Origin: Bacteroidaceae bacterium
Lineage (GTDB): Bacteria; Bacteroidota; Bacteroidia; Bacteroidales; Bacteroidaceae
Length of the DNA stretch: 64,000 nt
Assembly (NCBI GenBank): GCA_017557635.1
Contig: JAFYYH010000018.1
Location: forward strand, 1 to 64,000
Direction of reading: 5' to 3'
Position numbers and translations under genes: made by a program. Position 1 is the first letter of the stretch, and every line of letters starts with the position of its first letter. A model generated the notes under the pieces. The model saw only the letters and a program-made list of their open reading frames with translations. It was not told where the DNA came from and did not search any database. Positions 54,118-62,077 of the stretch are shown here, in pieces.

Positions 54118-54594
54118 TTATTTTTGATTTATCAAAACTAATTTCTCCAAATACCGGATTTGGTCCGCAAAGTAAATGCTTTTATTCGGAAAATTCAAAT
54201 AAAGGGACCGAATAATTTCCAATGCTTTGTCATATCTGCGCTGTTTGAGGTAGATGCGTGCCAGAGTCTCGGTAAAATACGTATCTTCAAGCGGTTCGGC
54301 ATCCTCATCGGCCTCATCGGTGATATCGGTTTCAGGCGTATCATCCGGCAGCGGAGCGAATGAAGGCTTCCTGTAATCCGATGACAGGAATGTATCCAGC
54401 AACTGCTCGGTTTTGGAGCGTATGGCCTTGTCGGCAGCACTCTCAGACGCCGTCGGCATATCCAGGTAGGCCGATACGTAATCCATCGGTACGGCACCCA
54501 GTTCCTTGGAAACGTCGGCGTTCTCTCCCTGACCCTCCAGGAATGAATCCAGAAGGGACATCATGCGTTCATCCTTGGTCTGCCCCATTACCAC
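54118..54594 (-). CDS. Small TPR-like protein
   Basis: 158 residues. The acidic N-terminal two-thirds is probably disordered (TDITDEADEDAEPLEDT). The C-terminal part has one clear TPR-like helix pair (TETLARIYLKQRRYDKALEIIRSLYLNFP). No signal peptide. Bacteroidales usually carry this gene between lptE and secG. It overlaps lptE by 7 bases. Function unknown. Confidence 0.7.
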   Translation of the reverse strand: MVMGQTKDERMMSLLDSFLEGQGENADVSKELGAVPMDYVSAYLDMPTASESAADKAIRSKTEQLLDTFLSSDYRKPSFAPLPDDTPETDITDEADEDAEPLEDTYFTETLARIYLKQRRYDKALEIIRSLYLNFPNKSIYFADQIRYLEKLVLINQK

Positions 54595-55106
54595 TTGGCT
54601 ACCGTTGCGTTGAACACCTGATCAACTATATCATCAATCATCTGCTGAACCAGTTCCTCCTGAACGGCGGATAACTGCTGAGACGAATCATACTCACGGC
54701 TGGCGCTGAATGAACGTTCAAAGTCATCAGCGTGTTTCTTGTTGTTGGTGAACTTGACCTTGACGGTCATTCTAAGCTGCACCATCGACGAATAGCCGTC
54801 GGCCGATATGGTCTTATTGGTCTGATCGTATGATGTTATCTCACCTGACAAAGCCAGATCACCGTCACGTCTTACCTGACGGAGCTTTGTCTGATCGTTG
54901 TATTTGTTACTCAGCGTAGTATTGAACATGGGAGCCATGGGCGCCCACTGATAAGCCGCTCTGTTGGTAAAGGTCTCTATTGAGAAAGTCTTGGTCGTGT
55001 TATAGTCGATTGAGGCCATATTCAGACCATATGAAACTTTGCAGCCCTGTAAAAGGAGGGCCGATGCAAACAGCGTAATCACAGATTTCAGTATTCCGTG
55101 TCTCAT
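54588..55106 (-). CDS. lptE: LptE-family LPS-assembly lipoprotein
   Basis: 172 residues with a lipobox (LLLQGCKVSYG, Cys near 22). The mature part resembles Bacteroidetes LptE proteins (SIETFTNRAAYQWAPMAP..., LRQVRRDGDLALSGEI). LptE plugs the LptD barrel to place lipopolysaccharide in the outer leaflet. It overlaps the activator gene upstream by 4 bases and the TPR gene downstream by 7. Confidence 0.82.
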   Translation of the reverse strand: MRHGILKSVITLFASALLLQGCKVSYGLNMASIDYNTTKTFSIETFTNRAAYQWAPMAPMFNTTLSNKYNDQTKLRQVRRDGDLALSGEITSYDQTNKTISADGYSSMVQLRMTVKVKFTNNKKHADDFERSFSASREYDSSQQLSAVQEELVQQMIDDIVDQVFNATVAKW

Positions 55107-56311
55107 TCCAGATTGTACTCCTTGATTTTACGATAGAGTGTACGCTCCGAAATGTTCAGATCGGCAGCTGCACCGCGACGCTTTCCGCCGTGCTTGGCGA
55201 GAGCGCGCTTAATCATATCCTTTTCAACCTCATCAAGCGAGAGGGTCTCCTCAACATAAACCTCGGTATCCTGGATGTCATCATCCACAGGTGCACTCTT
55301 GCGGGGTGCTACGTTCTGGACGGTGGTTCCCTCATCAGGAGTGATGATGGATACGGGCTGCTGTACAGGCTGCTGGTTCTGCGACATGCTGTTTACCTGG
55401 GCCTTGAGGTCGGTAATGTCACGACGCATATCGAACAGCACCTTGTATAGTATCTCACGCTCGTTCTCGAATGAATTCTCCTGACGCTGACCTCCGGCAA
55501 GCATAGGCAGCATGGAGGTACGGCGGTCGGGCAGGTACTCCTGAAGCATATCGGCAGTGATGACACGCTGGGTTGCCATGATGGATATCTGCTCGGTTAT
55601 GTTCTTAAGCTGACGCACGTTACCCGGCCAGTGGTAGGTCATGAGCATCTGCTTGGCATCCTCGGACAACTGGATGGCTGGCATACGGTATTTCTCGGCG
55701 CAGTCGGCTGCGAACTTGCGGAACAGCAGCTGGACATCGGCCCCGCGCTCACGCAATGGCGGCACCTTGATGGGGATGGTGCTAAGACGGTAGAACAGGT
55801 CCTCGCGGAAACGTCCCTGCTCTATTGCCTTGAGCAGATCCACATTGGTGGCGGCAACGATGCGGACATCGGTCTTCTCGACCGTGCTGGAGCCCACGCG
55901 GATAAACTCACCTGATTCAAGCACACGGAGCAGACGGGCCTGGGTGGCAAGCGGCAACTCGGCCACCTCATCCAGGAATATGGTTCCTCCATCGGCCTCA
56001 CCGAAATAACCCTTGCGGTCGCTGATGGCGTTGGTGAACGCACCCTTTACGTGACCGAACAACTCTGAGTCAATTGTACCCTCGGGTATGGCGCCGCAGT
56101 TTACGGCAAGATATTTCTTGGTCTTGCGCAGACTGTTCTCGTGTATTATTCTGGGGAAGACATCCTTTCCGGCACCGCTCTCACCTGTAATCAGAACCGT
56201 CAGGTCAGTGGGTGCAACCTGTATGGCTACATCTATGGCGCGGTTCATTTCAGGAGAGTTTCCGATGATGCGGAATCTCTGCTTCATTCTCTGTATCTCT
56301 TCTATATTCAT
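55103..56311 (-). CDS. Sigma-54-type AAA+ transcription activator without receiver domain
   Basis: About 402 residues from the ATG at 56311 (MNIEEIQRMKQRF). A start at 56335 lies inside the promoter box. The AAA+ domain begins almost at the N-terminus: Walker A GESGAGKD, the sigma-54 contact loop GAFTNA (usual GAFTGA), Walker B GGTIFLDEVAELP and RLSTIPIKVPPLRER. A Gln/Pro-rich linker leads to a Fis-type HTH (KHGGKRRGAAADLNISERTLYRKI). With no receiver or sensor domain, control must come from elsewhere. It heads the lptE operon. Confidence 0.87.
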   Translation of the reverse strand: MNIEEIQRMKQRFRIIGNSPEMNRAIDVAIQVAPTDLTVLITGESGAGKDVFPRIIHENSLRKTKKYLAVNCGAIPEGTIDSELFGHVKGAFTNAISDRKGYFGEADGGTIFLDEVAELPLATQARLLRVLESGEFIRVGSSTVEKTDVRIVAATNVDLLKAIEQGRFREDLFYRLSTIPIKVPPLRERGADVQLLFRKFAADCAEKYRMPAIQLSEDAKQMLMTYHWPGNVRQLKNITEQISIMATQRVITADMLQEYLPDRRTSMLPMLAGGQRQENSFENEREILYKVLFDMRRDITDLKAQVNSMSQNQQPVQQPVSIITPDEGTTVQNVAPRKSAPVDDDIQDTEVYVEETLSLDEVEKDMIKRALAKHGGKRRGAAADLNISERTLYRKIKEYNLE

Positions 56312-56332
56312 ACCTATCTTTAAATAGACTGA

Positions 56333-56340
56333 CAAAAATA
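56333..56340 (-). promoter_or_regulatory. Promoter -7 box of the activator-lptE-secG operon
   Basis: TATTTTTG on the minus strand, 21 bases before the ATG at 56311. Its position decides that start over the upstream ATG at 56335. Confidence 0.5.
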
Positions 56341-56395
56341 CATACTTTACTGTTTATACGGAAATTTTGGCAGATTATTTCTGTTTTTTAACTCC

Positions 56396-56585
56396 GCAGG
56401 ACCAATATATTTGGGACACAACAGCTCCGGGCTACTACGAGGTCCTCCAGGCCCTAAACGGCGAACTCCTCCTTATAGTCCCCTTCGGGGCCTAACGTTC
56501 GTCAAACATGCGCCGTTCTTAACGGGATCTTCCAAACCTCTTCGCTTACGCCCTCCGCTAATGGTCCCAAATATATTGGTCCTGC
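56396..56585. repeat. Foldback element with perfect 22-bp inverted repeats before relA
   Basis: The left arm (56396-56417, starting GCAGGACCAATATATTTG) is matched exactly in inversion at 56564-56585. The 146 bases between contain further paired segments (CCCC-TTC-GGGG; AACGGCG with CGCCGTT). It fills most of the gap between the activator gene and relA. A reading frame without stops runs through it into relA, but its codons look like repeat sequence. Probably a small non-autonomous mobile element; family not recognised. Confidence 0.78.
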
Positions 56586-56618
56586 TACTGCAAAGGGGGA
56601 TATTTCCAAAAGTATTGT

Positions 56619-56626
56619 TACTTTTG
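56619..56626 (+). promoter_or_regulatory. relA promoter -7 box
   Basis: TACTTTTG followed by C, ending 6 bases before the relA ATG at 56633. The predicted transcript starts at or next to the ATG. The foldback element ends 33 bases upstream, so the -33 region is outside but near it. Confidence 0.6.
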
Positions 56627-56632
56627 CAACAT

Positions 56633-58810
56633 ATGCAGTTTGGATTGTATAGGGAGTTGGTGGCGGTAGCCCGGCCTTTGTTTGAGGCTGAGGATTGGAA
56701 CAGGCTTAAGGGTTTGCTCCGCGAAGGTATTTCCAAGGGGGCGTACGCCAAAGATTCTCACGGAATTGATACTCTGGACCGATGCATCCGGACCGGTACC
56801 GTCATTGTCGAGAAGACCGGACTTAAAAAGGCTTCTCTGCTTACCGCTCTGTTTGATCCGATGATCCAGCAGGGGCTTATCGCTCCCGATCAGTTCAAGA
56901 AGGAGTTCGGTGAGGATGCCGCCCAGCTGATTCAGGGCATGTGCCGCGTCAAGGAACTCTACTCAAAGCATGATTCCATAGCCGATGAGAACTTCCGCAA
57001 ACTGCTGGTATCCTTTGCCGAGGATGTCCGTGTAATCATCTGCCTCATCGCTGACCGTTATGTCCTGATGAAGATGCTGGCCGGCACCGATGACAATGAT
57101 TACCGCCTGCATGTTACCGAGGAGGCCCGGTTGCTCTATATTCCCATGGCCCACCGTCTGGGTCTTTACGCCATCAAGAGCGAGATGGAGGATATGGTGG
57201 TCAAGTATGAGCACCGTGATGTCTATGACGACATAGCACGTCAGCTTAACGAGACCAAGAGCGCCCGCGAGGCTTACATCAAGGCGTTCATCGGCCCGGT
57301 CAAGGCCAAGTTGGAGGAGGCGGGGCTCAAGTTCACCATCAAGGGACGCACCAAGTCCATATCCAGCATCTGGAACAAGATGAAGGCTCAGAACACAACC
57401 CTGGACCACATCTATGACCTCTTTGCCATACGTATCATCCTGGACTCTCCGGCCGATAAGGAGAAGGCGCAGTGCTGGCAGGTTTACAGCATTGTGACCG
57501 ATATGTACCAGCCCAACCCCAAGCGATTGAGAGACTGGCTGAGCGTGCCTAAGAGCAACGGATACGAGTCACTGCATATTACCGTAAACGGCCCTGAGAA
57601 CCGATGGGTTGAGATTCAGATCCGCACCCGCCGCATGGATGATGTTGCCGAGCGCGGTCTGGCCGCACACTGGTCATACAAGGGTATCAAGAGCGAGGGC
57701 GCGGCCGACAGCATCATGGCCGGCATCCGCGAGATACTGGAGCATAACACCAATCCTGATGAACTGCGCAAGGACTTTGCTCTTGACATGTATCAGGAGG
57801 AGATATTCGTGTTCACTCCCAACGGTGAGGTCCGCCAGTTGCCCAAGGGAGCAACGGTGCTGGACTTTGCTTTCTCCATTCACAGCAAGCTGGGTCTTTC
57901 ATGCGTAGGAGCACGCGTGGGCGGACGCAACGTGCGCATAAGCCACAAACTGCAGAGCGGCGATACGGTCGAGGTGTTGACATCGGCCACACAGGTACCC
58001 AAGCAGGACTGGCTGAACATAGCCGTAACGTCACGTGCGCGCATGCGCATACGCCAGGGCATCAACGAAATACGCAACCGCGAGGCTCAGGCCGGACGCG
58101 AACTGCTGCAGCGCCGTTTCAAGAACCGTAAGATCGATATTGAGGAGAGTGACATGTCACGACTTATAGTCCGCATGGGCTACAAGGGACAGGCCCCGTT
58201 CTTCCACGCACTGATGGAGGAAGAGATTACGGTCGATGAAGTACTAAAGGTATATGAGGAGATGCAGGCCGCCGCACAGGCCAGCCAGGAGGTTCACAGC
58301 GCACAGGACTTTGACATAGAGAAGACCTTTGCAGAGACCGAGAAAAAGACTGCGCAGGATACTGACGTGCTGGTTATCGGCGACAATCTGACCGGTATCG
58401 ACTTCAAGATGGCCGGCTGCTGCCATCCCATCTACGGTGATGACGTTACTGGATTTGTAAGCATCAACGGCGGTATCAGGATCCATCGCAGCGGCTGCCC
58501 CAACCTGCTGCGCATGAAGGAGCGTTACCCCTACCGCATTGTCCGCGCACGCTGGTCAGGCAAGAGCGGCAGCCAGTACAGCATCACGCTGAACGTGGTG
58601 GGTCAGGACGACATAGGAATAGTATCAAACATTTCATCAATCATAAACAAGGAGCCCGATACGCTGTTGCGTTCCATCAGCATTGATTCCAACGGCGGAC
58701 TGTTCCAGGGACATCTGACCGTGCTGGTAAGCGACCTTTCATCACTTGACCGTCTGGTCAAGAAACTCAAGCAGATAAAGGGCGTCCGTGAAGTAGAACG
58801 AATTAACTGA
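56633..58810 (+). CDS. relA: RelA/SpoT-family (p)ppGpp synthetase with inactive HD domain
   Basis: 726 residues from the ATG at 56633 (MQFGLYRELVAV); upstream codons belong to a repeat. Domain order: HD domain (about 20-160) where the usual HD dyad reads FD (LLTALFDPMI), synthetase (FTIKGRTKSISSIWNKM, PKSNGYESLHITV), TGS (IFVFTPNGEVRQLPKGATVLDFAF), a Zn-finger-like Cys/His part (AGCCHPIYGDDV) and a C-terminal ACT domain. Hydrolase activity is probably lost, so it should act as a synthetase. The charge signature RLRD resembles the RxKD of bifunctional Rel rather than the ExDD of E. coli RelA. Confidence 0.9.
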   Translation: MQFGLYRELVAVARPLFEAEDWNRLKGLLREGISKGAYAKDSHGIDTLDRCIRTGTVIVEKTGLKKASLLTALFDPMIQQGLIAPDQFKKEFGEDAAQLIQGMCRVKELYSKHDSIADENFRKLLVSFAEDVRVIICLIADRYVLMKMLAGTDDNDYRLHVTEEARLLYIPMAHRLGLYAIKSEMEDMVVKYEHRDVYDDIARQLNETKSAREAYIKAFIGPVKAKLEEAGLKFTIKGRTKSISSIWNKMKAQNTTLDHIYDLFAIRIILDSPADKEKAQCWQVYSIVTDMYQPNPKRLRDWLSVPKSNGYESLHITVNGPENRWVEIQIRTRRMDDVAERGLAAHWSYKGIKSEGAADSIMAGIREILEHNTNPDELRKDFALDMYQEEIFVFTPNGEVRQLPKGATVLDFAFSIHSKLGLSCVGARVGGRNVRISHKLQSGDTVEVLTSATQVPKQDWLNIAVTSRARMRIRQGINEIRNREAQAGRELLQRRFKNRKIDIEESDMSRLIVRMGYKGQAPFFHALMEEEITVDEVLKVYEEMQAAAQASQEVHSAQDFDIEKTFAETEKKTAQDTDVLVIGDNLTGIDFKMAGCCHPIYGDDVTGFVSINGGIRIHRSGCPNLLRMKERYPYRIVRARWSGKSGSQYSITLNVVGQDDIGIVSNISSIINKEPDTLLRSISIDSNGGLFQGHLTVLVSDLSSLDRLVKKLKQIKGVREVERIN

Positions 58811-58850
58811 AAACAGTACCATTGGGGACGGTTCTGTTTGGTACTGTTTT
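58810..58850 (+). repeat. Single GGGGACGGTTCTG hairpin after relA
   Basis: AAAACAGTACC (58810-58820) pairs perfectly with GGTACTGTTTT (58840-58850). The 19-base loop holds the constant core GGGGACGGTTCTG. The last A of the relA TGA stop is the first stem base. The stem ends in TTTT, so it could act as a terminator between relA and the S9 peptidase gene. Confidence 0.82.
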
Positions 58851-58864
58851 AACAAAATAGTAAA

Positions 58865-60823
58865 ATGAGAAAGTTATTAGTATTAGCGATAATCCTGTTT
58901 TCACTGGGAGTGCAGGCGCAGGATGAGCGCAGGGTGCTCACTATGGAGGAGGCCGTACTGGGCAGAGGCATAGGCGTATTCAACCCCGGCTATACATGGG
59001 ATGAAGGCGGTTCAGTCTACAGTTATTATGACAAGGAGTGGAATGTACTGCGTACCGATGCACGCACCGGACGCGACATAGGAGAGCCCACCGCAAAACT
59101 CAAGAAGAGTGACTACTTCAGGGCTTTCAGCCGTGAGGGCGAGGTATGGTATATGGATACCGACAGCGTTGAACATCAGATAACCGACTTCAACCAGAAG
59201 GGAATTGTATGCGGAGAGACCGTAAGCCGCAACGAGTTCGGCATAGACGGAGGCATATTCGTATCACCTGACCGCCGAAAGATTGCCTTCTACAAGAAGG
59301 ATGAAAGCCGCGTCACACTCTTCCCGCTGCTGGACATCACCACCCGCACCGGAACCTTGAAAGAGATACGCTACCCCATGAACGGCATGGTATCAGAGAT
59401 CATCACCTTAGGTGTTTACGATATCGACAAAGGCACGACCGTATGGATGGACGTGACCGATTTTGACCAGGAGCGTTACCTGACCAACATCACATGGAGC
59501 CCGGCAAGCGACCGCATCTTCATTCAGGTACTTGACCGCGCCCAGAAGAACATGCACCTTAACATGTACGATGCCGCCGACGGCAAGTTCCTGAGCACGC
59601 TCTTTACCGATCATGACGACCGGTATGTGGAGCCGCAGCATCCGCTCACATTCCTGCCCGATGACCCCGAGCATTTCATCTACCAGACCAACGTCCGTGA
59701 CGGTTACTGGAACCTCTATCTGGGCAGCGTCAAAGGCGGCGAGCCCAAGCGCATAATCAATACCGATGCTGACCTGGAACTGCTGGACATCAAGGGAAAG
59801 TACGTCTACTACTACTCATTTGAGGTATCACCGGCCGAGCAGCATCTGTTCCGCGCCGACATCAAGACCGGCAAGGCCCAGCGTCTTACAAAGGAATCCG
59901 GATGGCACAACTGCCAGATCAGCCCAGACGGCAAGTATTTCCTGGACACCTGGTCTGAGCTCAACACACCACGCGTGGTCAATCTGGTCCAGACTGACGG
60001 CAAGAAGCCCAAGGAACTGTTCCGTGCCGATGACCCCACGGCCGCCCTCAACTACTGCCCCATTGAACTGGGCTCAATCAAGAGCGCTGACGGCAAGTAT
60101 GACAACCACTACCGCCTGATCAAGCCCATAGACTTTGATCCGGCCAAGAAATATCCCGTAATTCTCTACGTATACGGAGGCCCCCACTCACAGATGGTAT
60201 CCAACACATTCCAGGCACAGTTGCGCCGTTGGGAGATGTACATGGCTCAGCACGGATACGTGGTATTCGTAATGGACAACCGCGGCACTCAGCACCACGG
60301 AGCCGATTATGAAAAGGCCATCCATAAGCAGTGTGGAAAGGCCGAGATGGCCGACCAGATGGAGGGCATGAAATGGCTCATGGCAAATGACTGGGTCGAT
60401 AAGGACCGCATAGGCGTCCACGGCTGGAGTTACGGCGGATTCATGACCATTTCACTGATGGTGAACTATCCTGAGGTATTCAAGGTCGGTGTTGCCGGAG
60501 GTCCCGTCATTGACTGGAAATGGTATGAGGTCATGTACGGCGAGCGTTACATGGAGACCGAGGCCACAAATGCCGAAGGTTTTGAAAGCACAAGCCTGAT
60601 TCCCCGCGCCAAGGACCTCAAGGGTAAACTGTTGATTTGCCAGGGTGCCATTGACAACACCGTGGTATGGGAACACAGCCTGAGTTTTGTTGAGGCCTGC
60701 ATCAAGGAGGGTGTCCAATTGGACTACTTCCCCTATCCCACCCACGAGCATAATGTATCAGGCAGGGACCGCATCCACCTGATGCAGAAGGTCACCGACT
60801 ATTTTGAAGATTACCTTAAATAA
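58865..60823 (+). CDS. S9 family peptidase (dipeptidyl peptidase IV-like)
   Basis: 652 residues with a signal peptide (ILFSLGVQAQ). An N-terminal beta-propeller (about 40-390) precedes an alpha/beta hydrolase domain with the nucleophile motif GWSYGGFM, the Asp in GAIDNTVVW and the His in YPTHEHNV. It probably removes X-Pro dipeptides from peptides in the periplasm. It is somewhat shorter than many Bacteroides DPP IV enzymes (about 720). The esterase gene follows after 6 bases. Confidence 0.87.
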   Translation: MRKLLVLAIILFSLGVQAQDERRVLTMEEAVLGRGIGVFNPGYTWDEGGSVYSYYDKEWNVLRTDARTGRDIGEPTAKLKKSDYFRAFSREGEVWYMDTDSVEHQITDFNQKGIVCGETVSRNEFGIDGGIFVSPDRRKIAFYKKDESRVTLFPLLDITTRTGTLKEIRYPMNGMVSEIITLGVYDIDKGTTVWMDVTDFDQERYLTNITWSPASDRIFIQVLDRAQKNMHLNMYDAADGKFLSTLFTDHDDRYVEPQHPLTFLPDDPEHFIYQTNVRDGYWNLYLGSVKGGEPKRIINTDADLELLDIKGKYVYYYSFEVSPAEQHLFRADIKTGKAQRLTKESGWHNCQISPDGKYFLDTWSELNTPRVVNLVQTDGKKPKELFRADDPTAALNYCPIELGSIKSADGKYDNHYRLIKPIDFDPAKKYPVILYVYGGPHSQMVSNTFQAQLRRWEMYMAQHGYVVFVMDNRGTQHHGADYEKAIHKQCGKAEMADQMEGMKWLMANDWVDKDRIGVHGWSYGGFMTISLMVNYPEVFKVGVAGGPVIDWKWYEVMYGERYMETEATNAEGFESTSLIPRAKDLKGKLLICQGAIDNTVVWEHSLSFVEACIKEGVQLDYFPYPTHEHNVSGRDRIHLMQKVTDYFEDYLK

Positions 60824-60829
60824 ACCGAT

Positions 60830-61969
60830 ATGAGAATTTCCAAGTTATCACTGCTTGTTGCAGCCGTTCTGCTGGTTTCCTGCGGAGGAACCAAGCAGGT
60901 GGGCGTATTGACCAAGCCCACAAGCGCCACCACCAATCTGGAGGGCCACGAGTATCCCAAGATCAATCCGGATCTGAGCGCTACATTCCGTAATGATTTC
61001 CCCGATGCAAAGACCGTGACCGTCAATGTAGGCGGCAAGAACTATCCTCTCGTTAAAGGTGAGGACGGCTTATGGGAGGTTACCACCGATCCTCTGGTGG
61101 TAGGTTTCCACTACTACACGATGAACGTGGACGGCAAGCGTATATCGGACCCTAACAGTAAGGAATTCTATGGCTCAAACTTCTGGCAGAGCGGTATCGA
61201 CGTACCCGAGGCCGGCGTCGATTATTACCTGGAAAAGAAGGTTCCGCACGGTGAGATAGAGATTGTCAAGTACCACTCAGACCTGACCAACGCCGAGCGT
61301 ACCACCTGGGTATATCTGCCGCCGCAGTATAAGAAGGAGCAGGACCGCCGTTTCCCCGTGCTCTACCTGTTCCACGGAGCCGGTGAGGATGAAACCGGAT
61401 GGGGCACCCAGGGCAAGCTGGGCAACATCATGGACAACCTGATTGCCAAGAAGGAGGCCGAGCCCATGATCATTGTCATGGAGCATGCCGTTGCAACCGA
61501 TCCCAACGCTACCGGACGTCAGAACATGTTTGACTTCACATTCTTTGAGAAGGTGATGGTAGAGGAGATTGTCCCCTACTTCGATGCTCACTACCGCACT
61601 CTCACCGACCGTGACAACCGCGCCATCTGCGGCCTTTCACTTGGCGGATTCCAGTCATATACCATCGGCCTTGACCATCCCGAGATGTTCGGATGGATTG
61701 GCGGATTCAGTGGTTCAGGCCGCGGCCCCAATGACCGTCGCGATGCCGAGATGTATCCCAAGTCAATCAATGACCAGTACCACGTTCTCTATATCAGTAT
61801 TGGTACCGATGAGCCCTCCGGCATGTATCAGGGAATCCATGACCTGCATGTGGCACTTGAGGGACTGGGCATCAACCACATCTATTATGAGTCACCGGGC
61901 ACAGGCCACGAGTGGCTGACATGGCGCCGCTCTTTGTATCAGTTCGCGCCGATGCTGTTTAAAAAGTAA
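60830..61969 (+). CDS. Esterase lipoprotein (CE1-like, with N-terminal E-set domain)
   Basis: 379 residues. Lipobox LLVSCGGT. An N-terminal beta-sandwich (about 45-130, CBM48/E-set-like) precedes a feruloyl/acetyl esterase-type alpha/beta hydrolase: LYLFHGAGEDETGWG, the nucleophile in CGLSLGGFQS and the C-terminal His in GTGHEWLTWRRSL. Such enzymes deacylate xylan or arabinoxylan, which would fit the pentose theme of the window. It is followed by an inverted pair of hairpin repeats. Confidence 0.85.
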   Translation: MRISKLSLLVAAVLLVSCGGTKQVGVLTKPTSATTNLEGHEYPKINPDLSATFRNDFPDAKTVTVNVGGKNYPLVKGEDGLWEVTTDPLVVGFHYYTMNVDGKRISDPNSKEFYGSNFWQSGIDVPEAGVDYYLEKKVPHGEIEIVKYHSDLTNAERTTWVYLPPQYKKEQDRRFPVLYLFHGAGEDETGWGTQGKLGNIMDNLIAKKEAEPMIIVMEHAVATDPNATGRQNMFDFTFFEKVMVEEIVPYFDAHYRTLTDRDNRAICGLSLGGFQSYTIGLDHPEMFGWIGGFSGSGRGPNDRRDAEMYPKSINDQYHVLYISIGTDEPSGMYQGIHDLHVALEGLGINHIYYESPGTGHEWLTWRRSLYQFAPMLFKK

Positions 61970-61975
61970 AAACAG

Positions 61976-62077
61976 AAAGTAACAAAAGGGACGGTTCTGT
62001 TTTTCACCTTTTGAGGGATTCAAGATAGCTTAGGATTTCCGGAAGGTGACAAACAGAACCGTCCCCTTTGTCACTTT
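61976..62077. repeat. Inverted pair of GGGACGGTTCTG elements overlapping the HAD gene end
   Basis: Copy one (61976-62011) and copy two in inversion (62043-62077) share AAAGT-ACAAA-GGGACGGTTCTGTTT-TCACCTT. Copy two folds well by itself: AAAGTGACAAA against TTTGTCACCTT around the core. The HAD stop codon (62004-62006) lies in copy one, and copy two encodes the residues SDKGDGSVCHL of the HAD protein. Confidence 0.83.

Noticed and set aside
56411-56632. N-terminal extension of relA by 74 codons
   Set aside because: The codons come from the foldback element and its flank, do not resemble RelA, and lie upstream of the TACTTTTG promoter box; the ATG at 56633 gives the normal family length.
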